From Prostheceraeus crozeri (Eukaryota > Platyhelminthes > Polycladida > Euryleptidae): a stretch of DNA of 64,000 nt. Both the position numbers and the translations under genes were made by a program. The stretch is taken from assembly GCA_907163375.1 (NCBI GenBank), contig CAJQUW010008917.1:19741-83740 (forward strand). The letters are read 5' to 3'. Below the pieces are notes generated by a model. It made no database searches and was not told the DNA's origin. It worked only from the letters and a program-made list of their open reading frames with translations. The first letter of the stretch is position 1, and the number at the start of each line of letters is the position of its first letter. Shown in pieces: positions 29,089-40,228 of the stretch.

Positions 29089-29619
29089 TTATAAATCAAT
29101 GGTTTGAAAGAGATAAAATAGATACAGCTGGTAACTATCATACAGCGAACAATGATGACCATACAGGACTTTGGCAGTGTTGAGGTAAGGAGGAAAGAAG
29201 CATTGGTTATGAACGTAGCTACTACAACGAACAGACAAAATAGGAACAGACAAATCCTTAAAACGTTTCGTGACTTCATGGTAGTGTTGATTCACTCTAC
29301 TATCCCAAGGTGGGAGCAAAATGTCATCAATGATTAGATTGGGAAATACTTTCCTCTCCTTACCAGGATTATTACAAAAGATGCGTATAACATTGAAAGC
29401 AGCTAACCATCGTTTAAAGTCAATAAGAAGAGCACTCTCACAAGAAAAGCCATAGTCTTGCAAATATTTCAGATTAAGTCCATGAATGTGTTTTCTCGCC
29501 CATTGATCAACATTGGGATCGCAGTTGGCATGTTGATGATAGACACTGACAATCTGATATGTCCAATTGTTCATAGCAATAGCACTGAGCTCCTGTACAG
29601 GTTCACCCTCACAATCCAT
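29089..29619 (-). CDS. DEDDh exonuclease-like protein, 176 aa
   Basis: The N-terminus MDCEGEPVQELSAIAM has the D-x-E of exonuclease motif I at the end of a first beta strand, followed by the expected YQIVSVYHQHA strand. Near the C-terminus, GHHCSLYDSYQL fits motif III H-x4-D. The middle contains FCNNPGKE, which could be motif II. This points to a 3'-5' exonuclease of the DEDDh (RNase T/DnaQ) type that could trim DNA ends or RNA. The frame is intact. Assignment is by motif spacing only; the middle Asp is not certain. Confidence 0.55.
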   Translation of the reverse strand: MDCEGEPVQELSAIAMNNWTYQIVSVYHQHANCDPNVDQWARKHIHGLNLKYLQDYGFSCESALLIDFKRWLAAFNVIRIFCNNPGKERKVFPNLIIDDILLPPWDSRVNQHYHEVTKRFKDLSVPILSVRCSSYVHNQCFFPPYLNTAKVLYGHHCSLYDSYQLYLFYLFQTIDL

Positions 29620-29671
29620 AAAAATGATGATAGAAGCCTAAAACGGAAATTTACACATCTAAGGAAACGTT

Positions 29672-29872
29672 CTATAACATATTACAAAATGAAGAATTAC
29701 ATCGATGCTTTTCACGACAAAATACACAAATGATATGATGGCAACGAAGAAGTAAAATGTATCTAATAAGACCACGTCTACGACACTCAAAGCACATAAG
29801 CGAATTGTCATGGGGTAGAGTTAGGAAAGGACTAGTAATTCTCCTTCTTTGATTTGCGTTTTGAGGCAGCAT
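29672..29872 (-). CDS. Small RING-like protein, up to 66 aa
   Basis: The core has MCFECRRRGL, then LLRCHHIICVFC and CNSSFC, a compact C-x2-C/C-H-x3-C-x2-C zinc-binding pattern like a short RING. The start is uncertain: Met at 29872 overlaps the upstream gene by 41 nt, whereas Met at 29797 (just before CFEC) would start 34 nt after that gene's stop. Related in style, but not obviously in sequence, to the TM-RING at 28265. Confidence 0.5.
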   Translation of the reverse strand: MLPQNANQRRRITSPFLTLPHDNSLMCFECRRRGLIRYILLLRCHHIICVFCREKHRCNSSFCNML

Positions 29873-30606
29873 TCTTCTCCGACTTGCGCTTCGTACCACT
29901 GCTGTTAAGGATTTGATCAATTATGTCATCCACGTTGGGTGGTTTTGGAATATATAGGATGGATTCCATATGCAAAGAGAGCGAGGCTATTTTATTATCC
30001 TTGTGCCGACCATAATATAGCCCATTCACTTTGAAAAGGATATCCCAAGTACCTTCTCCGAGCTCGTCGCATGTGATGGGTGTTGAATGATCTCCCTCCT
30101 TCTTATAGTAAGTACACCAATGTGATACCGGTAGGCAAATTTGATTACCATCCCAAATCTTTCTATAGGGAGTATCCTTGTCATCTCTAGCCTTCCACTC
30201 TTGAGCAAGAGGAGTAGGAATGTCCATATTTAATGTCACGTACTCCTCAATAATATCAAGTTGGTGGCGAATGTACGGACTCACGGGGATCAGTATGTAG
30301 TCCCCATACTGATTGCGCATTATCTTGACATCCGTGGAAGGGAGCATTCCCGTTTGGAGTACTACGCTATGATCGTCATAACGCAAGACTTGTTTAAATT
30401 TACGCTGTAGCGGTGTAGGATTATGTACCTTGGTTGTTTCTTCCACTGGCCTCAGTTGTAGATGATCTGATCGTAGCGAACCTTGTAACGTTTGACCGCC
30501 ATTTTGTCCTACTAGTGCAGCAGATGGAGTAGATGCCTGAAAATGAAAAAGATTGTATTAAGTTTACGTTCAAGGGAGGAGAGGGAGGAAAGTAGCGACC
30601 TACCAT
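29832..30606 (-). CDS. First gene of the late block, 235 aa, with intron after ATG
   Basis: The ATG is at 30604-30606 and is followed directly by donor GTAGGT. The intron is 30537-30603 (67 bp, acceptor CATTTTCAG). Exon 2 then stays open to 29832. After a Ser/Gln-rich start, the protein has a middle with LPVSHWCTYYKKEGD and TWDILFKVNGLYYG and a bipartite basic tail (KRKSEKNAASKRKSKKE) that looks like a nuclear localisation signal. Family not recognised; a DNA-binding or regulatory protein is plausible. The intron has the same position and length as intron 1 of polymerase B. Confidence 0.7.
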
Positions 30607-30671
30607 TTTAGTTGGATAATAGAATAGAGAGAGAGAAAATGTGCGTCCGTCACTCGTGCGATTCAACGATA

Positions 30672-30708
30672 GAATGATTCTCACTGTGGAAGGCTCGCTA
30701 TTTATATA
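30672..30708 (-). promoter_or_regulatory. Late-block promoter: TATATAAA and TCATTC initiator
   Basis: On the minus strand, TATATAAA is at 30708-30701 and TCATTC at 30677-30672. It is the only TATA-initiator pair I found for the 7.6-kb minus block down to the protease. Confidence 0.75.
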
Positions 30709-30831
30709 GAAATGCTTGATTCTCATTGGATGATGATCCTCATTGGACAATAACATCAAGCTGATTCCAAATCTGGCCTCCGTTTACCAATCCGAGCCTT
30801 CATTCTCCCGCTGAAGCTTTTTCTTGTGAAA

Positions 30832-30963
30832 TTCTAACTCTGTCGTTTTTCGCCAATCTCCCAAATCTTAAATGGCGTCTCACATCTAAACGAAGACAGA
30901 TATGAACAAGGCGTTTCTTTCAGTGAATTTGTCTCACTCTTAGCTTTCAAACGAGCTATTGCA
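30832..30963 (-). repeat. Fragment of the Maverick 2 subterminal repeat
   Basis: Read on the minus strand, this ~130 bp (AGCTCGTTTGAAAGCTAAGAG and onward to the GACAGAGTTAGAATTT motif) matches the ~325-bp unit at 59177-60720. It lies just inside the right terminal repeat, linking the two Mavericks to one lineage. Confidence 0.85.
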
Positions 30964-31019
30964 CGACTTTCTACGATCACTAGAAGCAAAATTGGAAGTT
31001 TGGTGCCGGGGGGGGAGGT

Positions 31020-31704
31020 CAGTGAAATTTGATGAAACAAACTTTGGTCAGGGTCCCAGGTCGAAATGCCACACTTTGGAAAATTTTCAAAATTTTGTCC
31101 ATACAAAGTCACTCTGACACTTAGGATTTTTTTCAGGTGAGCTCCGACCTAAAATCTTGTAACAGCTCTAACTTTTGAACGGCTGGTCCGATTGACTCGC
31201 AACAAAAAATGTCATCGGGCAGTTTTTTCTCCTCTTTCAAACGAGTAGCTGTAAGACAAAATCCCTCCACTAGAACCAAAGTTAGAAGATTGCTGTCGGG
31301 GGGGGGGTCGGTGAAATTTGATGAAAAATGTTTTGGTAAAGGTCCCAGGTCGAAATGACACACTTTGGAAAATTTTCAAAATTTTACCCATACAAAGCCA
31401 CTCTGAACTTAGGATTTTTTCAGGTGAGCTACGACATTCCACCCTCCCAACCTGGCCGGCACACCACGCCAACCTGGAGAGCGCAGCACAAACCACCTCG
31501 CGCTACGTCGGCCGGCCAGAGGGGGGGCAGACACGAAGCAACACGACGGCACACCACGACCGACTCGGCTGACAGGAGGGGGGGACGTCAGACTCGAAGC
31601 AACACGACGGCTCACCACCACCGACTCAACTGACAGGAGGGGGGGGGGACGTCAGCGACGGCGGCCATCTTGCGCGGTCCAGTGGTGGAGTTTTACTTAC
31701 TACT
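31020..31704 (-). repeat. Right terminal inverted repeat of Maverick 1
   Basis: It is the reverse complement of 8446-9130 with short indels, mostly in G-runs. The outermost bases (reverse complement AGTAGTAAGT) are identical to the left end. Confidence 0.93.
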
Positions 31705-31710
31705 TCATCG
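31705..31710. repeat. Target-site duplication, right copy (TCATCG)
   Basis: Identical to 8440-8445 and immediately adjacent to the right terminus. Confidence 0.95.
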
Positions 31711-33094
31711 GTCAGAAGACACCAAGAGGCCCTATAGAGTAGAAAAATATACACTTGTAGGGTCTTCAAGCATTCATTTGGTGTGGTCGCCATTATGATT
31801 TTCGAGTTCAGCATGAAAAATTAACTATATACGCAAATTTTCAAAGAAATCGAAGTTGCAAAGTTGAAAAGGCAAAAATTGCCCAAAATGTTGTTATGGA
31901 TTTAACCGGCTGCTTTGCTCATCACAGGACATGCCTGCTAATAGAAGCTGATTATGTTTCAAGCAGAATTGATCTTTTTGGAAATGATCATATCGCACGA
32001 CACCTATAAATGTCAATTTTTGAAAGTGGCAACGATTGATTGAGGTTAATGTTAATCCCGCCAAGCAGTCGAAAAATCTGAAGTAGACATTGATGTTCGT
32101 TCCTTGGGGTGGTGCAACGTAGGTACGTCAAAGTCAATTAAGAAATGATAGATAAGTAAGACATAAATAATAATTTAATATAATAATTATGCAACAACTT
32201 TTAAAAAATGTCTATGCTAAAAATGATTTTTAGGATTTGAACTCGTTCAGCCTTTGACTGAGATTGAAATACACTCGAGCTCGGATAAGGACATGCTCGG
32301 GATATGGAAAATATGACCTTATATCCGTGTTGTCCGCATAAACGTGTTCCGCCATAAAATGCCTTTTTCACGCAGTCTTATGATTTACTACACAAATTCA
32401 TTTGTAATTATCAATCGATAAATCGATTATTTCTAAATCTGAACCCTTTAACATGAACAATCGATAAAAATATCGTTGATCGATAGACGGCATGTTTCAT
32501 AATCAAGTAAGCGTATTCATTGAGTACACTAGTGAACTGACTTGCGTTCCACTTGCAAAACTTAAGGATAACCTGTGTAGAATGAAAATACTTGCGTAAA
32601 TTGCAATATGTGTTGCAAGTTTCAGTAAGCTGCTTATGGTAGAATTGTGATACAATTTAACTTGTAAAAAATGAAACGAACTATACGAACTCGAATTTAT
32701 GAAACTTGTGATTCTCTTGTCAATTGAACTCTTCTCAACCCGATCGCCTTCAATCAGGTATTAACGGTCCATTATACAGCCATAGTCATAACTCGAATTA
32801 TTTCATTTTGAAGAAGATCTATAAAAGCTCATCATTTTCAACTGCATTATTATAAATGATTCACTTTGTCGAGTTTTTGATGAGGCCTGCTAATTGAAAA
32901 TTGGAATCGACTTTTGAGATTTGACAGCAAGAACAATTTACGTGTTAGATGAATGTGTTCAAAATGATGTCCCATTCGTGAATACAGCTTATCAAAAGCT
33001 TAATCCGGTTATGTAGTGATGTTCCTCGGTGTTTGGGTATTTTATTCGTAGGAATCGTATCATAATATATTTGGTTGAAAATAAGCGATTAGTC
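31711..33094. other. Host non-coding flank
   Basis: No gene or element recognised. The sequence is AT-rich, with some ATCGAT-type short palindromes near 32410-32480. Confidence 0.4.
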
Positions 33095-33329
33095 ATATTC
33101 ATGATTGTTTTAGAGGAAATCCCCGAGCCTGATGTTGGCAAACAGTGAAAACCAGTTTTCTTCTTTAATCCGAGTACTTTCGGTGCGCTCCGCGCATCAT
33201 CTTCAGAGAAAAATTCTCTAAAGATGATGCGCGGAGCGCACCGAAAGTACTCGGATTAAAGAAGAAAACTGGTTTTCACTGTTTGCCAACATCAGGCTCG
33301 GGGATTTCCTCTAAAACAATCATGAATAT
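33095..33329. repeat. Near-perfect hairpin: 116-bp arms, 3-bp loop
   Basis: 33095-33210 is the reverse complement of 33214-33329 with a single mismatch (33204/33220). The centre is AAA at 33211-33213. Such a structure is either a very recent inverted duplication, a miRNA/siRNA-type hairpin locus, or a sequencing or assembly foldback artefact. Confidence 0.95.
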
Positions 33330-34907
33330 TTGGTTACAGCCATGGTTATAGCCTAACTACTTGTTTTAGAGATGATAAAAACATTTGAAAACGATGTCCT
33401 TCTTATTTCACTATCGACCATCTTGTCAATTTTGTCAACAAGAGTCAGGAAGACATCTATGCACATGACACAAGAAATAGACAGACCATATTGACCTTTC
33501 TACGGTCAAGCATTTCGTTGAGAAACTCTACGGTTGAGACTTGGAGGACAGCAGACAACTGAGTCACCGATTGACGCAGAAGCATTCCTATTCAGATCAC
33601 AGATATTTCGAGGTTGCCATGCCATCACCATCGATCAACGACCTCTTGTGCCTGCGCTTGTCTTCTCTGTCAATGCTGTTGTCGTAGCAGCGGTAGCGCG
33701 CTGGTATTCGGGTGTCGGAGGAACAGTGTGCGAAATCGTTTGCGTTGGGTATGCGCCCTGGATATGCGATAGGAATTAGTGCATATTATGTGGATTTATT
33801 GATGCTGTCCACGAGTTGCTGTTTCGACGAATTTCTTCTCAACGTCGCTGAGGGGAATTGTATTTCAATTACGGAACTGAGGAACATCATGCTATATGCT
33901 TTATGCGGAATCAAAACCTACTGCATCGCACACGGGAAAAGAATGACAATCCAGATCCAACCAATGCTATTTCATAAACATCAAAACCAAGGTGAGAAAA
34001 TTATTTATCTTCCATCATTATATGTAATGATGATTCAAATATTATGATAAATTAAAAATCTACATACTTCCACACATGGTTTGTTGCATTTTATCTCCCC
34101 ATCTTCATAAGTTATCCATAACCTGTTGCATTAAAATCACCACTAACCCTGAGATACTGCTATAGACGAATGAATTTTAGAATTATTCGCCATGACTTAC
34201 AAAATGACAATGATGTAGCGGTAGTAAGATCTCACTTAGTGATAAAAAACGTGGGATACTTTGAAATTGCAAGATCATTTTAAGTAAAACCTGATGAGAT
34301 GACAGACATTTCCAAATTCGAATTGGCTGATCTGTGTATACTGTTTAAAGCATGTTTGCATGAATTTTTGCCTTTTTAAAATCGTCTTATGATTTCACAT
34401 GAATAAAAAGCGATTTTTGACACAACGTTTCGAGTTTCTTTACGAGAGTCAAGATGTTATTTATACACAGTAGCTAAAATTAGTGTAATTTGATACAGCA
34501 TTAAAAATACAACATCGAAACATGCATAAGATATCATAAGATACGTTAATCAAAACAATTTATAATCGTAGGGAAATACTTAGAGAATGTTCGCAAAACG
34601 AGATCTACCATACACTAAGAAATAGAAAATAAAAAGTGAACGGCACTGAAGCAGACTAAAACAAATATGACAATTGGTTTTTTCTGTTTTCCAAAAGGCC
34701 AATAAACAATTATTGACTTTTACTGACAGCCTGATATAGATAGTAAGTAGGCTACACACTTGATGTTGTAGACAAAAACTTGAAAGTCCATTGTCGTGCA
34801 TTTGATTTCTTCATGTAAAATCACATCTTATTTCATATATTTACTATTCATATCAATGATTTATCATAACTGCAGTTCCTGCTTTCTTCGGTATAAATCT
34901 GTAGAAT
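33330..34907. other. Non-coding stretch, no gene recognised
   Basis: Two short overlapping open frames at 33534-34047 show no family signal or clear splice context. I do not call a gene. Confidence 0.35.
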
Positions 34908-35746
34908 TAGGGGTGTGCCGATTAATCGGCCGATTATTGACGTCCAGCGATAATCGGTAATCGGTTGATTATTTTCCTATTAGTAGACATGAAGATTTTT
35001 GTTAATTTTAATAATGAATCAGTAATTGATTGAAATACAAGATTTTTTTAGGTAAAAGTAATTCTACACTAGACTCTGTAATCTACTAATTTAAAGTTCA
35101 ATCTGCTTTTTAACATAGCGATGATTGAACACAGAAAATTTCTTCTAAATTTGTTGCAAAAGAATATTTGCCGGCCATTTGAAACTCTCATGACATAATA
35201 TCTGGAGTGGGGGATGGGTTTTCTCTTCATCCCATCTTTGTTTAAAAAATTGATCGGTTGAGTCCGAGTCTCCTTTATTTCAATGATGCTTAATATATGT
35301 GATTTTGATTGGACTCATTTGCTTGAGTAATCATGTAGATCAAACGGTTTGCTGCATATTTTTGTAACTAACATTACGAGTTTTTAGTAGGCTAAATCTA
35401 ATCAATTAGTCAACATTTAATATTATTCAACTCGAAGTCATTTTAAAATAAAAACGACAATTGTTGGTCGATCGATTTCATGAAACTATTGGACATATCA
35501 ACAGGACAAAGTTACAATAAAGATAAAACCAAGTACTGAAATCGACAACTCAAAGTAAGATTAGACTAGCATCATAAGGCTTTTGGAACATTCAGTGCAT
35601 TTTATTATTTGGAATAGCTTGCTATATCTTTAAATTAATCATACGTAAATCAGCTCCTTCAGTTTAGTGAAAACGTCGACTTCAGATGATTTAAGAAAAT
35701 AATCGGTGTTTAATCGGCCGCCTTCTACCGATTAAATTGTGCACCC
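34908..35746. mobile_element. Weak candidate non-autonomous hAT-like element
   Basis: The left edge reads GGGGTGTGCCGATTAATCGG and the reverse complement of the right edge contains GGGTGCACAATTTAATCGG. Both ends are rich in AATCGG motifs. No matching 8-bp duplication was found, so ends are uncertain. Confidence 0.3.
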
Positions 35747-36381
35747 AGTGTGATGCATTTGTTGCAGTTTTGATTTGTATTTTATTTAATGCATTTGATT
35801 TGTCTTATTTAATGCAAGTAAAGTTTTTGTCCGACGTAACCCAAATATTCCTATTTTACTCACCAGTGGCTGTGACATTTTTCAAATCTACTAGTAGGAG
35901 TAAAACGTGAGCAATTTCCATCGATTTTGGTCTGCAAGATTTTTTAACACGTGAATTTTTCGATTGATCATTTTGTTATTTTATATATTGGAATCCTCTT
36001 TAGTTGCAGGTATTGATAACATGCAATCAAACTTTGAGAGGTCATTTTCCTCTGATGAATAGGTTGCTGATGTGTAACCTCTGGTGGTCCTTTTGCAATA
36101 GAACCATTCCTTATAAACCTAAAATTACAATATTTATTCATTGTATTGTCCAACTTCAATTAAATGCACCTAATTGTGTTAAAATCATCTAGTGAAAATA
36201 CTAAAGGAAGCAGAGTTAAGATTTCTACCTGCCGGACGTACTAATTATGCACCAAACTGTAAATTATTGAAATTCAATTTTCAAATTACTCTAGGTTATT
36301 GTTTGCATTGGAACAGCCTAGTATGCACCAATATAGTGTATACATCAGTTTAATAGACGAATATTTTAATTGTTATTTCAG

Positions 36382-37813
36382 ATGTCGAAACTAGAAAGGC
36401 CCATCGCATCAAGGTTTATGAATCAAAAAGCACGCAAACCTGATTTGTTCTTGGTCTGGCTGACGAGAACTAACTGTTCTACCTCCAATGGCGTCTATAG
36501 TCACACATCGCTGGCGCATTCTTCTGACACAGATATCCAAGGATTCCAAAAAGTGAGTTGAATATTTCGTTTTTCAGAATACATACCTAATTTTAAACGG
36601 TAAGCTTATAATGTTTGCACGTCTGTCCATTGTCTTTGTTTGCATTTGCCGATCATCTAATGTGATCGTCAGATATGCATTAGATAATTAATTTATTAAT
36701 ATTACTGTACGAGTAGATGCTGGGCATATTTTCCAATATTTTCTTATCGGCAAAAATTAACCCGATTTTCTTTTTCGATAAATACAATGATGCGATTTTT
36801 TGTGGTACGACTGGTTTTCCTTAGACTTACGTACGCTACATCAAACTCGTCATTAAAAATTTAGGTGCACTGCACTATTCAATTTCAATTTTCGTCTTTA
36901 ATATATTCCACCACAATCCAAGAGACTTAATTGCCGGACAAATTGTTTGCTTCTTAAAATATGATTTCAAGATTTCTCATGGTTTGAAGTTTTTTCTAGA
37001 TTTTTGTCTACACTTGCAGGAATAGGTCTAGTTATTTAATTTCGAAAAATTTGCTTTGAGTCAACCTGAGCGTATGGTCGGGGCAAAATCAAGGGTATGG
37101 AAAGAATCATGGCTATAGTTAGATGCCTACCAATTGTGACAACAGGACGCTTGGCTAGAAAAATTACACGAGATTTACAACACCATACAGTCTACTAATT
37201 TAGCAAATAGAATACTGTATTTTTAGATTTCAAGATTTACGATATTAGCTTGTGACGGAATTGTATAGTGAGACTAGTCTAGCTGCATCATATTCTTTCA
37301 CTCCTACTTTTTGAGTGTTGGAAGTGATGACGATGCGCGAATACTTAATTTTCTTAGAGTACCGCTCTATAAATACAATAAAGTCGAAATAAATAGAATA
37401 AAATAAGTCATCTAATCTCTTAACACGGATGCATGATAATCTACCACTAAAAACTTCAGTCGTATATGCAAGCTAAAATTTTAGACCCCGTTATGTTCAT
37501 TAATGGTTACATCTTATATGTACTTAATTTGCTATACACAATTTATTTTCTGAAATGGAAGCATACCTTCTTTGTCTTGCAGGGCGATGCGATTTCACTT
37601 AATGGTGATCAACCTGCCAGGATTTTACGAAGAGATCCATACAATCGTACTAAGAAAAATCAAGAGTATATTGAGACATTCGTCAACGAACACGAAAATA
37701 ATGTGATAGACTCGGATGATCTCCTTGTGTATTTATCAGATGAGGAATGGTCTTTCGAAAATAAACCAAGCAAACCCCAATTGAAAAGGTGCCGCGAATG
37801 TCACGCGATTTAA
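36382..37813 (+). CDS. Candidate two-exon host gene, unknown product
   Basis: Exon 1 (36382-36552) lies between TTATTTCAG and GTGAGT, starting with ATG. Exon 2 (37583-37813) lies after TTGTCTTGCAG and ends in TAA. Both are in phase 0, which would give about 133 residues. The C-terminal part is acidic (DSDDLLVYLSDEEWSFE) with a final CRECH. Family not recognised. Upstream exons may exist because the first acceptor directly precedes the ATG. Confidence 0.4.
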
Positions 37814-38693
37814 ATTTATCTTCTATAACTGCTGCTACAATTCATCTCGCAAGTAAGATAAGTCGAGAAAATATGAAGTATTCGTCTTTTCGCTCTCAAG
37901 ATAGTATCAATATCAGTGATTCTTAGCAATACTTGTTGGATGTTTTAAAAATCATGAAAAATGTACCTCTTCTGTAATTCGACATGTATATATCATACGT
38001 GAGTTTTATATAGCAAGGACATTCAGACTTTATGATTGTGATATTTTTGCTGCCTTCTTTCAACTCATTGAAATGAAGAGAATCATGAGAAAATGTGTCT
38101 CCTTTAATTCTGCATGTCATCAGAGTTTTGCATAGCAAGGAATTTTAGATTTTATAATTGTTTAACATATTTTTGTTGCCTTCTTTCAAATCATTTTGAA
38201 TCATGAGAAAATGTATCTCATCTGTAATTCTACATGTCAGATCAGAGTTCAAGCATTTTCAGATTTTATAAGGAGTTTGTCGCACATGTAATTGCATTTC
38301 TACAATTCTACTTCCTCGGTTATAGTCGTGGAATATATAGTTTAAGTTTTTATATGCTTTTGTTTTTGTATGATTCTGAATATTGCTTGAACGTAGATTT
38401 AGCGCCATAATTCCTATAAATGCAGTGGGTCATAGCGTAAGTTTCATAAATAAATAAATGAACGCAAGTATTGGGCAAGTATCGGGCAAGACTCGTAAAG
38501 TGGTTAGACAAGTTAAGCATAAGTCTGCATAAGAGAATTGCACAAATACTACGCAAGTCTTTCAAGGTAATTGCGCAATTTCCGTTAGGTACTAAATGTA
38601 ATTTTGACGCAAGTTTCGAATAGTTTGTTTCACTAGTGTAGGCCTACATAACCATAGAATGCTCAGGAGGGCATAGGTAAACAAAGAGCCTAG
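37814..38693. other. Non-coding stretch with diverged tandem copies
   Basis: Between about 37970 and 38260 two or three diverged copies of a segment recur (CTGTAATTC..CATGT, GAATCATGAGAAAATGT). No gene recognised. Confidence 0.4.
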
Positions 38694-39567
38694 TTAATGA
38701 AGAAAATCGTTCATGGTTGTCTGTTTCAATGTCGGTTTTCGCACCCTTACAGCTTCTTTTTCTAATCCGTACAATTTTGGCATTGCAGTGTAGATCGATC
38801 CATCAGGATGTCTTTCCACGAACGAACGGATGCCTTCAAAATATTGTAGGGCAGCCGCCATGGATACAGGTTCGGAGGGCTGCTCGTCTGTTTCATCTGG
38901 AGTAATCTCAATCTCACCGACGTCATCACCGCGAACTCCAGCGCAGATCTCTACGTCAATCATAAAACCATGGCATTCGCAGTCACTGTCTACTTGCACA
39001 ATTTCGAGGAATTCATCCTGATCAACCGCAAGCCGTCAAGAAGATGTTTGATTTCGTCGATCGCACTTTCATCGGAATCACAAAAGCCAACTTTTGCGAT
39101 ACAATTCGTTGCTGTCTCCGGTTGAACGAGCCACCAGCTCCGTTTAAAAGGAGATGCATTACACGCAAAGAATGAATTGTTTCATGAAGTTTTCCATGGA
39201 TCCTTCCTTCTCCAGGAATGACAATTGACGTTGGCACCTTTTCTATAATGAACTTTATAGTGTAGTGTAGATGTCTTGATCAAAGGGTTGTATGTTGCAT
39301 GAGAGTGGTTGTATTTGTCGACAGGAAAAAATATTTTGATACAATGTAGGACGATCCTATCAGTCAGCTTGTGACTGGTAGCGTTGTCGCAAAACAGCAC
39401 AACGTTGTGTCGAATTTTTGCATCCCATTGCTTCATGATTTCTGACCGTATAGGACTGGTCATCTGGTGGTATTGATCCAACGACAGCCATGTTGCCGGT
39501 GGGAACTGCCTTGTAAAACAATACTGATTCATCCGCATTGTAGATACCGCATTTCTCCTAACCACAT
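38694..39567 (-). pseudogene. Tigger/pogo transposase, C-terminal part
   Basis: This carries part of the DDE domain: WDAKIRHNVVLFCDNATSH contains a typical second catalytic Asp context (FCDNATSH), and a YNADES segment around 39540 is the first-Asp context in another frame. A DUF-like C-terminal tail with two degraded frames follows. It is the 3' half of a gene whose 5' half is at 51238-51735, separated by an 11.66-kb insertion. Confidence 0.75.
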
Positions 39568-40228
39568 CCCGGGACGAGCACACCAGATGCTTTTGTTAAA
39601 TATTTGGCAAATACTTGACAACATTTTACTAAACTTCTACTAAAATTTTATCAAATATTTATCTAACATAGCTGATGATTTGCCAATTTTTAGCAAATAG
39701 CAAATTATTTGGCAAAATTCTAATAAAATATCTCAAATTTCTCTCTGATATTATCTTACACAACTCTTACGTGAATTCCCAACAAAAAAACATACTAAAA
39801 CTGCTCAGAAAATGTCGTGAATTTGCTATAAAAACATTCCAAAAAATGTTATATGTTCAAATGACAATACATGAGATGATGAGAATATTATGAAAATGTT
39901 ATCTTAAAACATTTTTAGAATGTTTTCTAGACATGCCCCAATATTTTGCCACAACATATATCGTAGATGAACTGTAGTTTTATCAATAAAATGTGAGCAT
40001 CCTGCGAATCCACTTAATGAGTCAAGATGAAACTAAGTTTAACGATGTGTAAATATATTGCATTATAATTATAACATGTTTAATTTACACATAATAAAAC
40101 TTGTAGGTCTGATCTTGACGCATAAAGTGGGTTCGCAGACCGCTCACATTCTATTGATAAAATTACAGTTAACCTACGCCGTAGCAAAACATTGATGAAA
40201 TTTACCGTTGATATTAATTGAATATATT

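Larger units (their letters stand above)
8446..31704. mobile_element. Complete Maverick/Polinton (adintovirus-like) element
   Basis: The element is 23,259 bp with matching inverted termini (AGTAGTAAGTAAAACTCC at both ends) and an exact 6-bp target duplication. It encodes the defining set: protein-primed type polymerase B, retroviral-like integrase with chromodomain, packaging ATPase, adenain-like protease and a double jelly-roll capsid protein. Extra genes include PC4-like and TBP-like proteins, a DEDDh exonuclease-like protein and RING-like proteins. The intact target duplication shows simple integrase-mediated insertion without later end loss. Several genes are broken, so this copy is unlikely to be able to make particles on its own. 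Confidence 0.97.

Noticed and set aside
33534-34047. Possible host gene
   Set aside because: Two overlapping short frames with no splice structure, family signal or promoter.
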